The notes under the pieces are model-generated. The model was not told where the DNA came from. It did not search any database and worked only from the letters and a program-made list of their open reading frames with translations. A DNA stretch of 6,193 bases from Pedobacter sp. (GTDB lineage: Bacteria; Bacteroidota; Bacteroidia; Sphingobacteriales; Sphingobacteriaceae), in contig JASLGV010000281.1 in NCBI GenBank assembly GCA_030149995.1, positions 1 through 6,193 on the forward strand, written 5' to 3'. Shown here piece after piece: positions 1 through 6,048 of the stretch (position 1 is the stretch's first letter; each line of letters starts with the position of its first letter). A program made the translations under genes and the position numbers.

Positions 1-560
1 TTGGTTTGCACCATATTTTTATTGATCATGCGGTCAAAATTATATCGGTAGTTCTGACTGCTAATTTCCTGTCCATCCCGTGGTAAAGTTTGTATCAGTC
101 CGTTAATAGATGACCGGGAGAGGTTTTTCTTGGCAATGGCCATATCATCATCTGCCAGTTTCATCGAGAGAAATTCGCGGGTAAATTCTTCTGCAGTGGC
201 CCATGGAAAAACCCGTACCGATGGCAGGTTGATCACTTCAGCCTTTAATTTCACCATGATGGTGTATTTATTATCCGGTTCATTATGCGGAATAACTGTC
301 GAGAATTTTTTATATCCAATGGCTGTAAACAAAATGGTATCGCCCGGATGTACAATAAAGGTAAAGTAGCCCCTGTAATCTGCAGCCACCCGTTGGTTTT
401 TAACAGACAGGTTTGTGATGGTTACATATGGAATGACATTGGTGCTGTCAATATCGGTTATAATTCCTGAAAATTGAACAAGAGTTTCCCGTTCAGGCTT
501 TTGCTGGGAAAAAGCCGAGATCGAAAATAAAAATAAAAGTAAGGCAAAACAGTATCTCAT
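1..560 (-). CDS. Secreted carboxypeptidase-regulatory-like domain protein, 3' end cut by window edge
   Basis: This frame is open from an ATG at 560-558 to the left edge and gives 186 codons with no stop, so the C-terminus lies outside the window. Residues 1-19 form a signal peptide: a short basic start (MRYC), a hydrophobic core (FALLLFLFSISAF) and a small-residue cleavage zone before QQ. Residues about 28-107 resemble the CarboxypepD_reg-like beta-sandwich: a GxI start, an alternating beta pattern, the turn DYRGYFTF at 61-68 and the late strand GDTILFTAIGYKKF at 73-86. Residues 110-186 have no domain I recognise. In Bacteroidota such domains occur alone or at the N-terminus of TonB-dependent and other envelope proteins; the visible part does not say which this is. 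The protein is probably periplasmic or cell-surface. The gene follows nfu by 53 bp but has its own -7-like element, so it may be transcribed separately. The function is unknown. Confidence 0.85.
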   Translation of the reverse strand, partial: MRYCFALLLFLFSISAFSQQKPERETLVQFSGIITDIDSTNVIPYVTITNLSVKNQRVAADYRGYFTFIVHPGDTILFTAIGYKKFSTVIPHNEPDNKYTIMVKLKAEVINLPSVRVFPWATAEEFTREFLSMKLADDDMAIAKKNLSRSSINGLIQTLPRDGQEISSQNYRYNFDRMINKNMVQT

Positions 561-565
561 TAATA

Positions 566-573
566 CAAATGTA
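566..573 (-). promoter_or_regulatory. Bacteroidota-type -7 element before the carboxypeptidase-regulatory-like gene
   Basis: The minus strand reads TACATTTG here, an exact match to the Bacteroidota -7 consensus TAnnTTTG. It lies only 5 bases upstream of the ATG at 560. Transcription from it would start at or within a few bases of the start codon, giving a leaderless or nearly leaderless mRNA. I see no clean -33 TTTG about 20 bases upstream, so this is a one-box call. Confidence 0.4.
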
Positions 574-613
574 GTTTTAATACTTAAACCCTGTTCGTTA
601 AATATTGTTAAAG

Positions 614-862
614 CTACTCTGGCTGTTCGGCCATGTTAATTGCAACAACAGAAGTGATTTCCGGTACTGCCTTCATGATGGCCTGTTCAATTCCAGACTT
701 CATTGTCATGAAACTCATCGGGCAAGACCCGCAATTACCTAAAAGCTTTAATTTCACTACTTTATCAGTTGTGATCTCTTCAACAGAAACATTCCCTCCA
801 TCTGCAATCAGATATGGTCTTATGGTTTCTAATGCCTGTTCTACCTGCTCTGTTAAACTCAT
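614..862 (-). CDS. Nfu-type Fe-S cluster scaffold (NifU C-terminal domain protein)
   Basis: This 82-residue protein is essentially a stand-alone NifU C-terminal (Nfu) domain. It starts with a helix (SLTEQVEQALETIRPYL), followed by the family signature DGGNV at 21-25, a beta strand (VVKLKLLG) and the CxxC motif with C44 and C47 in GNCGSCPMS. It closes with the MKSGIEQAI helix and a terminal strand. In this family two subunits share a 4Fe-4S cluster through their CxxC motifs and pass it to target apoproteins in the cytoplasm. The length fits the single-domain form; the degenerate A-type domain of NfuA is absent. The start is the ATG at 862-860. The gene lies 35 bp downstream of the Mrp/ApbC ATPase gene on the same strand, probably in one transcript, which supports a shared role in cluster assembly or delivery. 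No Shine-Dalgarno sequence precedes it; the gap is A/T-rich. Confidence 0.93.
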   Translation of the reverse strand: MSLTEQVEQALETIRPYLIADGGNVSVEEITTDKVVKLKLLGNCGSCPMSFMTMKSGIEQAIMKAVPEITSVVAINMAEQPE

Positions 863-897
863 TATTTGTTTTTTTAAGGTATAAAAATAGTAATTTT

Positions 898-1974
898 TTA
901 GGAATTTATGGCTTGTGCATTGCTGATCGATACCTGCTGGGCTATTTTACTTGCAATATCTCCAAATATTTCTTCCAGTAAAGGCTGCTGATTTAAAGCC
1001 ACCGGTTTACCCTGATCGCCTGCCTCTGCAATGCTTTGTATAATTGGAATTTCGCCCAGAAAAGGCACATCAAAATCAGCAGCAAGCTTTCTGCCGCCAC
1101 CGTTGCCAAAAATATAATATTTATTATCCGGCAGCTCCGCTGGTGTAAAGTACGACATATTTTCGATCACACCGAGCACCGGAATGTTAATGCCCGGCAT
1201 TCTGAACATGGCCAAACCTTTGTGTGTATCGGCTAAGGCAACCTGCTGTGGGGTCGTTACCACTACAGCACCTGCAATCGGGAAACTTTGCGTAATGGTA
1301 ATGTGAATATCGCCGGTTCCGGGCGGTAAATCTACGATCAGATAATCCAGCTCACCCCATTTTGCATCGTTAAAAAGCTGCTTAATGGCATTCGAAGCCA
1401 TTGGCCCCCGCCATGGAACCGGTTGCCCCGGATCGGCAAAGAAACCCAAAGAAAGCAGCTTAATTCCATATTTTTCTATCGGAAGGATTTTCGTTTTCCC
1501 ATCGGCCGTTTCTTCAGCCGAAGGTTTTGCATCAACCAGATCAAACATGGTTGGTACAGAAGGGCCGTAAATATCGGCATCTATTAACCCCACTTTAGCG
1601 CCATCGCGCGCCAACACCACCGCCAGGTTACTGGCAACGGTTGATTTGCCCACGCCGCCTTTTCCGGATGAAACAAGTATGATGTTTTTGATGTTATCCA
1701 ATGAATTAGAAGCAACAGACTGGGTAACCCTTGATGTAACATTTATAGAAACAACTGCCTGATCCGAAACAAAATGTTTAATGGCGTTGAGGCAGGCATT
1801 TTTGAGCATGTCTTTCATCGGACAAGCCGGCGTAGTGAGCTCAAGTGTAAAAGAAACATCTAAACCGGTAATCTGTAAATCCTTAATCATGTTTAAGGTT
1901 ACCAGGTCTTTTTTAAGATCCGGATCCTCTACATTCTTCAGGGCATCTAAAACTTGTTGTGGGCTAATTTGCAT
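898..1974 (-). CDS. mrp: Mrp/ApbC-family P-loop ATPase, Fe-S cluster carrier with N-terminal MIP18 domain
   Basis: The 358-residue protein has two domains. Residues 1-85 are a MIP18/DUF59 domain (VLDALKNVEDPDL at 8-20, with the conserved Cys in TPACPMKDML at C51). Residues 95-350 are the Mrp/NBP35-type deviant P-loop ATPase, with Walker A GKGGVGKST at 104-112, GLIDADIYGPSVP at 129-141, PWRGPM at 187-192, VDLPPGTGD at 214-222 and GVIENMSYF at 268-276. Family members bind and transfer Fe-S clusters to apoproteins in the cytoplasm with ATP turnover. The unusual point is the segment after ENMSYF: it reads TPAELPDNKYYIFG, so the CxxC of characterised ApbC/Mrp proteins is missing. The only cysteines in the whole protein are C51 and C61, both in the MIP18 domain. 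The start is the ATG at 1974-1972, giving a complete MIP18 domain. nfu follows in the same direction. Confidence 0.95.
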   Translation of the reverse strand: MQISPQQVLDALKNVEDPDLKKDLVTLNMIKDLQITGLDVSFTLELTTPACPMKDMLKNACLNAIKHFVSDQAVVSINVTSRVTQSVASNSLDNIKNIILVSSGKGGVGKSTVASNLAVVLARDGAKVGLIDADIYGPSVPTMFDLVDAKPSAEETADGKTKILPIEKYGIKLLSLGFFADPGQPVPWRGPMASNAIKQLFNDAKWGELDYLIVDLPPGTGDIHITITQSFPIAGAVVVTTPQQVALADTHKGLAMFRMPGINIPVLGVIENMSYFTPAELPDNKYYIFGNGGGRKLAADFDVPFLGEIPIIQSIAEAGDQGKPVALNQQPLLEEIFGDIASKIAQQVSISNAQAINS

Positions 1975-2106
1975 TGTATTGATTTAAATTCAAAATTAAC
2001 AAAACACAGTCATAAATACTTTTATTTAGCCTTTTTAACTGTAATTTTAACACGAAATAAACATTTAAGCGTTACGTTTAAGCATTTAACCATTTTTAAT
2101 GCCATT
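1975..2106. other. Divergent intergenic region between mrp and the AsmA-GT51 gene
   Basis: This 132-bp AT-rich region lies between two start codons pointing away from each other, so it should hold the promoters for both transcripts. The minus-strand candidate is listed separately. On the plus strand the best partial match to the -7 consensus is TACGTTTA at 2073-2080, with A in place of the final G, 26 bases before the ATG at 2107; I would not rely on it. There is no Shine-Dalgarno sequence before either gene. I see no strong inverted repeat or operator. Confidence 0.5.
1991..1998 (-). promoter_or_regulatory. Candidate -7 element for the mrp-nfu transcript
   Basis: The minus strand reads TAATTTTG, matching TAnnTTTG, 16 bases upstream of the mrp start codon. 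I see no convincing -33 box at the expected distance; the region is very AT-rich, so a chance match is quite possible. Confidence 0.35.
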
Positions 2107-4257
2107 ATGCAGATACCAAAAATTAACATCCCCAAAAAATATTTAAAAATAGGCGCCTGGGTTTCGGGTGTATTTATATTGGTTTTAGTGGCATTGGGGG
2201 CTGTTGCATATAGCAAAAGGGAAAGTTTATTAAAGAAAATGATTGCCGGTGCAATCCAGAAAGCCAATAAAAATTACGATCTGGATGTTAAAATAGGCTC
2301 GGCAAAATTTACCGGCCTGAGTACCGTAAAAATGACGGGTATTTCTGTGGTACCAAAAGAAAGAGATACCCTGAGCAATATTCACGAACTCAGCGTGGGT
2401 GTTAAATTATTTCCGCTTTTATTTGGCAATGTAAAACTATCGGAAGTTAAACTAAATGAAGGATACGTACATGTGGTGCTTAAAGATTCCACCACCAACA
2501 TCGATTTCCTGCTCAAAAGAAAGAAAAAAGACAGTACAGAGAAAAAGGGCAAGGTAGATCTTGCTGAGCTTGCCAGTAACCTGCTTAACCAGGTTTTATA
2601 CAAAATACCCGATAACATGGATGTTAGAAACATGATTTTCAACCTGAACGATCATGATACGGCACACCTGAACTTTGTAACCAATGCCAGCATTCAGGAC
2701 GGAACCTTGAAATCGACCATCAATGTAAATGACCGTGAATCTACCTGGCACATCGACGGACTGGTAAAACCAGGTAAAAAGAAATTAAGCTTTAACATGT
2801 ATGCCGATGGTAAAAAGCTCGAACTTCCATATCTGAACCGGAAATTACATGCAAAAATTAGTTTCGACACGCTCCAGACCGAATTGAAAGACGCCGGTTA
2901 CAGTGGTGATGATTTTAAAATTTCCGGCTCCTGGTCTGTAAAAAACATGCTCATTAACCAGGCACGCATTGCCAGCAACGACATTGTGGTACAAAGTGCA
3001 AAGCTTGACGCCAATGTGCTGGTGGGCCAGAACTATGTAGCGCTCGACAGCTCTTCTACCGCTTACCTGAAAAATGCAGCCATCCATCCTTACCTTAAAT
3101 ATACCCTTAAACCGCACAAGATTTACGAACTTAAATTAAATGCCGCCGAGCAGGATGCACAAGCTGTACTGGATGCATTTCCTCAAGGACTTTTTGAGTC
3201 GCTCGACGGATTAAAGGTTCAGGGTAAAATTAAATACAACCTTAATTTTTATCTGGATAGCTCCGTTCCAGACAGTGTGCGTTTTAATTCGACCCTAACA
3301 CCGGTTGGATTTAAAATTCTTAAGTGGGGCAAGACCGATCTACAGAAAATAAACAGCACCTTCGTCTATACGCCTTACGAGTACGGAAAACCCATGCGCG
3401 ACATCACCATCGGGCCATCGAATCCGAATTTTACAACTTTAGATGCCATTTCTTCAAACTTTAGAAATGCCGTATTAACGGCCGAAGATCCTTCTTTCTT
3501 TACCCATAAAGGCTTTGTTGAAGAATCCATACGCAAATCAATTGCCGTTAACTATAAAGAGAAAAAATTTAAAAGAGGCGGCAGCACCATCAGCATGCAG
3601 CTCGTAAAAAATGTATACCTCAGCAGGCAAAAAACACTTGCCCGTAAAGCAGAAGAAATCTTAATTGTATGGCTTATTGAAAACAACCGCCTCATTAGCA
3701 AGCAAAGAATGCTTGAAGTATATTTTAACATTATGGAGCTGGGCCAGAACATTTACGGCATTGGCGAGGCATCGAGGTATTATTTTGGTAAAAGACCGGC
3801 CGATTTAACCATCGGGGAGGGGCTTTTTCTGGCCAATATTGTACCTAAGCCAAAAGCGGCCATCTACAAATTTGAGGGCGACGGCACCCTGAAACCGTAC
3901 ATGTACAAGTACTTTAATTTTATCGGAAACATCATGGCCAGGAGGGGCCTTACGCCGGCAGATACTTCGGGCTATGGCTTTTACAATGTTCGCCTGCGCG
4001 AAGGGCTGCGTAAATACATAAGTCCGGATACAGTGGCCGTTGATACCGCTGCTTTTGATGAAGAAACCGATGCGCCACCTGTTGTTATGCAGGATAAAAG
4101 TAAAAACCTGTTCGACCGGTTGTTTGGTGGTGGCAGTAAAAAAGATACCAGCAGCAAAGTAACCAGACCAACCGATACAGTCAAAACCAAAAAACAGCTC
4201 AGACAGGAGCGCCGGGAACAAAAAAAGAGAGAACGGGAGCAGGAGAAGAACGATTAA
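2107..4257 (+). CDS. Membrane-anchored AsmA-like / GT51 peptidoglycan glycosyltransferase fusion
   Basis: This 716-residue protein probably polymerises lipid II into glycan strands at the outer face of the cytoplasmic membrane. After a basic start (MQIPKINIPKKYLK), residues about 15-35 form one transmembrane anchor. Residues 36 to about 440 are beta-rich and resemble AsmA-type envelope proteins, for example LFPLLFGNVKLSEVKLNEG. Residues about 440-590 form a GT51 domain with all family motifs: AEDPSFFTHKG with catalytic E460, GGSTISMQLVKN at 491-502, RKAEE with second acidic residue E517, EVYFNIMELGQNIYGIGEAS at 537-556, and YYFGK at 558-562. There is no transpeptidase domain. Residues 639-716 are a low-complexity tail ending in a K/R/E/Q-rich stretch (693-716). 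I chose ATG 2107 because it directly precedes the anchor. An in-frame ATG at 1954 would add 51 residues and overlap mrp antisense. hpt follows 56 bp downstream. The GT51 call is firm; the AsmA-like label rests on pattern only. Confidence 0.9.
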   Translation: MQIPKINIPKKYLKIGAWVSGVFILVLVALGAVAYSKRESLLKKMIAGAIQKANKNYDLDVKIGSAKFTGLSTVKMTGISVVPKERDTLSNIHELSVGVKLFPLLFGNVKLSEVKLNEGYVHVVLKDSTTNIDFLLKRKKKDSTEKKGKVDLAELASNLLNQVLYKIPDNMDVRNMIFNLNDHDTAHLNFVTNASIQDGTLKSTINVNDRESTWHIDGLVKPGKKKLSFNMYADGKKLELPYLNRKLHAKISFDTLQTELKDAGYSGDDFKISGSWSVKNMLINQARIASNDIVVQSAKLDANVLVGQNYVALDSSSTAYLKNAAIHPYLKYTLKPHKIYELKLNAAEQDAQAVLDAFPQGLFESLDGLKVQGKIKYNLNFYLDSSVPDSVRFNSTLTPVGFKILKWGKTDLQKINSTFVYTPYEYGKPMRDITIGPSNPNFTTLDAISSNFRNAVLTAEDPSFFTHKGFVEESIRKSIAVNYKEKKFKRGGSTISMQLVKNVYLSRQKTLARKAEEILIVWLIENNRLISKQRMLEVYFNIMELGQNIYGIGEASRYYFGKRPADLTIGEGLFLANIVPKPKAAIYKFEGDGTLKPYMYKYFNFIGNIMARRGLTPADTSGYGFYNVRLREGLRKYISPDTVAVDTAAFDEETDAPPVVMQDKSKNLFDRLFGGGSKKDTSSKVTRPTDTVKTKKQLRQERREQKKREREQEKND

Positions 4258-4290
4258 TATTTATAAACAAACATACAAAACAACATAACA

Positions 4291-4300
4291 GCCTTAAGGC
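4291..4300. repeat. Perfect 10-bp palindrome in the hpt leader
   Basis: GCCTTAAGGC is its own reverse complement and ends 13 bases before the hpt start codon. It is the only strongly symmetrical or GC-containing element in a leader otherwise made mostly of A and C. It is too short to fold as a stable hairpin, so a protein-binding site is more natural than an RNA structure. Chance is also possible. Confidence 0.5.
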
Positions 4301-4313
4301 AACCACACAAACC

Positions 4314-4856
4314 ATGCAGAAGATCCAGGTAGAAGACAGGGAATTTGAGATTTTTTTAGAAAACGATACACTTAACAAACGCATCCGCTTAATGGGCATT
4401 CAAATGAATGTAGATTACGAACATACATGCCCTTTGTTTATTGGGGTGCTGAATGGCAGTTTTCTTTTTTTAGCCGATCTGATTAAAGAAATTAACATTC
4501 CCTGCGAAGTAACCTTTATGCGCGTTGCCTCTTACCAGGGAACCGCAAGCAGCGGAAATGTAAAAGAACTGATTGGCCTGCCCGAAAACATTGAGGGCCG
4601 CGATATTATCATTGTAGAAGATATTGTAGATACCGGTTTAACCCTATCCCACATCCTGGAAAATATTAAACAACAGAAACCTGCATCGGTTAAAGTTTGC
4701 AGCCTCCTGCTTAAACCCGATGCTTTAAAGCATAAAATAGAGGAACTGGAATACGTTGGCTTTGAAATACCAAACGAATTTGTGGTTGGCTACGGATTGG
4801 ACTATAATGGCCTTGGCAGAAACCTGACCGACATTTACAGGGCTACAGGTGCTTAA
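4314..4856 (+). CDS. hpt: Hypoxanthine phosphoribosyltransferase
   Basis: The 180-residue protein belongs to the type I phosphoribosyltransferases. It converts hypoxanthine (and usually guanine) plus PRPP to IMP (GMP) and pyrophosphate in cytoplasmic purine salvage. The motifs appear in family order: the pyrophosphate loop GVLNGSF at 44-50, the flexible-loop segment SYQGTASSG at 73-81, the PRPP-binding signature IIIVEDIVDTGLTL at 98-111 with the acidic pair E102-D103, the purine-contacting Lys in LLLKP (K134), and the C-terminal VVGYGLDYNGLGRN at 157-170. Length and motif spacing are normal for bacterial Hpt. The start is the ATG at 4314, preceded by a long A/C-rich, unstructured leader with no Shine-Dalgarno sequence. 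The gene lies 56 bp after the AsmA-GT51 gene and 56 bp before psd on the same strand. No terminator is visible on either side, so cotranscription is likely. The biochemical role has no obvious link to its envelope neighbours. Confidence 0.95.
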   Translation: MQKIQVEDREFEIFLENDTLNKRIRLMGIQMNVDYEHTCPLFIGVLNGSFLFLADLIKEINIPCEVTFMRVASYQGTASSGNVKELIGLPENIEGRDIIIVEDIVDTGLTLSHILENIKQQKPASVKVCSLLLKPDALKHKIEELEYVGFEIPNEFVVGYGLDYNGLGRNLTDIYRATGA

Positions 4857-4884
4857 TTTTTTAATGGGATTAATTTATTTTTTG

Positions 4885-4892
4885 CACCTTTG
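4885..4892 (+). promoter_or_regulatory. Candidate -7 element upstream of psd
   Basis: CACCTTTG matches the Bacteroidota -7 consensus TAnnTTTG at all positions except the first. It lies in a T-rich gap with 20 bases between it and the psd ATG, a normal leader length for the phylum. The -33 region near 4862-4866 (TAATG) is a poor match to TTTG. This would give psd its own transcript besides read-through from hpt. Confidence 0.45.
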
Positions 4893-4912
4893 TCCTTTAA
4901 TTTAAAGATATC

Positions 4913-5572
4913 ATGACCATACATAAAGAAGGCTACACGTCTATCGCATTATCTGTTCTGTTTATTTTCGTTATCAACGCCTTTGTTGATTACAAATTCC
5001 ACGACGTAACCTGGCTGCGCTGGTCTGTCTATATTTTTTCTTTTGCGCTGTTTGTAATTATTTTACAGTTTTTCCGCAACCCGTCACGTCATTTTTCTTC
5101 GGGAGAAAACCTGGTGATCTGCCCGGCCGATGGAAAGGTTGTGGTTATAGAAGAAACACAGGAAAACGAATATTTTAAAGACAAACGTTTGCAGGTATCT
5201 ATTTTCATGTCGCCCGTAAACGTTCACATCAACCGAAATCCAATTTCGGGTGTGGTAAAGTTTTTCAAATATCACCCAGGTAAATACCTGGCTGCCTGGA
5301 ACCCGAAATCTTCTACAGAAAACGAACGGACTACGGTTGTAGTAGAACATAAAAATGGTTCATCTATTCTTTTCCGCCAGATTGCCGGTGCATTGGCCCG
5401 CCGCATTGTGTGGTATGTAAAAGAAGGCGATCAGGTCGTACAAACAGAGCAGTTCGGATTTATCAAATTCGGCTCGCGTGTTGATGTTTTTCTGCCACTT
5501 GGAACCAAGGTAAATGTAAGCCTTGACCAGGTTGTAAAGGGCGGTATTACAACGCTTGCAGAACTATCGTAG
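4913..5572 (+). CDS. psd: Phosphatidylserine decarboxylase, short type
   Basis: This enzyme of 219 residues decarboxylates phosphatidylserine to phosphatidylethanolamine, the last step of the main PE route, at the cytoplasmic membrane. It is made as a proenzyme that cleaves itself to form a pyruvoyl cofactor. The cleavage motif is FGSRV at 186-190: cutting between G187 and S188 would give a beta chain of 187 residues and an alpha chain of 32 residues with S188 as the pyruvoyl. The other catalytic residues of the family are present: Asp in PADGK (D73) and His in PVNVHINR (H105). Two hydrophobic segments, residues about 10-27 and 34-53, anchor the N-terminus. The GS followed by R, rather than the LGST of the long E. 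coli enzyme, and the length of about 220 residues place it in the short Psd group. The start at ATG 4913 yields a complete N-terminal anchor. A strong terminator follows 24 bp after the stop. Confidence 0.93.
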   Translation: MTIHKEGYTSIALSVLFIFVINAFVDYKFHDVTWLRWSVYIFSFALFVIILQFFRNPSRHFSSGENLVICPADGKVVVIEETQENEYFKDKRLQVSIFMSPVNVHINRNPISGVVKFFKYHPGKYLAAWNPKSSTENERTTVVVEHKNGSSILFRQIAGALARRIVWYVKEGDQVVQTEQFGFIKFGSRVDVFLPLGTKVNVSLDQVVKGGITTLAELS

Positions 5573-5596
5573 ATTAGATAAAACAACTCATATAAG

Positions 5597-5632
5597 AAAG
5601 CCGGATCTTTTAAATGGATCTGGCTTTTTTTT
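5597..5632 (+). terminator. Intrinsic terminator after psd
   Basis: AAAGCCGGATC (5597-5607) pairs with GATCTGGCTTT (5617-5627) to form an 11-bp stem with a single G-U pair, around a 9-base loop. A run of eight T residues (5625-5632) follows directly. It ends the plus-strand group. In the minus direction the wobble becomes an A-C mismatch and the T-run is short, so it should work mainly for plus-strand transcripts. Confidence 0.92.
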
Positions 5633-5995
5633 ATGCCACCAGATAAATAGAAAGTCAGCCTATACACTGAATAAAATGCGAATATAGCCATAAGCCTTTA
5701 GCCGGATAAGAGGTTACGGTACATCATCTTATGGCCACAAAGAATTAAGTTAAACCTTAGTACCCAAAGGGGATAAGGGGACAATAACCCATCTTTAAAA
5801 CGACTTTACAACGCTTTCAGCACACAAAAGTAAAAGCAAACGACCGATAAACCGTAAAGCATCTTAAAACTTGCGCAGGTTGCAAAAAAAGACTGCTTCC
5901 CGGGCTTGCTTACAAAGCCAGGAAATATAGTTTTATATAAGACTTAAAAAACGAGTATTGTTTTTTAAATACCGGCGGGAGGGAGGAGTATAAAC
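5633..5995. other. Gene-free region between convergent terminators
   Basis: No open frame with coding character is visible on either strand of this stretch of about 360 bp; ATG-started frames stop within about a dozen codons or are antisense extensions into psd. It contains an 8-bp inverted repeat, GCCATAAG (5687-5694) and CTTATGGC (5728-5735), a near-repeat GGATAAGRGG (5704-5713 and 5771-5780), a minus-strand TACTTTTG promoter-like motif (5825-5832), a 9-bp inverted repeat (5944-5968) and a G-rich run (5974-5988). It may be spacer, or hold a small RNA; nothing here identifies one. Confidence 0.6.
5944..5968. repeat. Perfect 9-bp AT-rich inverted repeat with 7-base loop
   Basis: TTAAAAAAC (5944-5952) and GTTTTTTAA (5960-5968) are exact reverse complements separated by GAGTATT. 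As RNA this would be a weak hairpin with only one G-C pair next to the loop. It lies just beyond the rplS terminator. It may be a protein-binding site, a weak back-up terminator, or chance in AT-rich spacer. Confidence 0.5.
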
Positions 5996-6030
5996 AAAAA
6001 AACCTCCGGGATAATTTATCCTGGAGGTTT
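5996..6030 (-). terminator. Intrinsic terminator after rplS
   Basis: On the minus strand AAACCTCC-A-GGATA (6030-6017) pairs with TATCC-C-GGAGGTTT (6013-6000): 13 pairs and one A-C mismatch around a 3-base loop. A run of seven T residues on that strand (6002-5996) follows. It starts 18 bases after the rplS stop codon, where such a terminator is expected. Read on the plus strand the mismatch becomes a G-U pair, but only three T residues follow, so activity in that direction is likely weaker. Confidence 0.9.
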
Positions 6031-6048
6031 GAATGTATATAATTTAAA

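Noticed and set aside
130..470. Two plus-strand open frames near the left edge.
   Set aside because: They are antisense to the frame encoding a clear signal peptide and carboxypeptidase-regulatory-like domain, and their translations look non-coding.
1954..2106. An in-frame ATG at 1954 that would lengthen the AsmA-GT51 protein by 51 residues.
   Set aside because: The extension overlaps the mrp start antisense, translates the intergenic promoter region, and puts unrelated sequence before the membrane anchor. ATG 2107 immediately precedes a typical basic-then-hydrophobic N-terminus.
3805..4221. A 138-codon minus-strand open frame inside the GT51 gene.
   Set aside because: It lies wholly antisense to a well-supported coding region, shows no recognisable domain, and is explained by the base composition of the opposite strand.
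2107..4257. Reading the large plus-strand protein as a class A penicillin-binding protein.
   Set aside because: No SxxK, SxN or KTG transpeptidase motifs in a suitable arrangement follow the GT51 domain, and only about 125 residues remain after it, much of them low complexity.
5431..5691. An 86-codon minus-strand open frame overlapping the end of psd.
   Set aside because: It runs antisense through the psd terminator and the conserved psd C-terminus and has no domain-like features.
5974..5988. The G-rich run as a G-quadruplex.
   Set aside because: The runs are only two to three G residues long and would give at best a two-tier structure; there is no gene whose control it would obviously serve.
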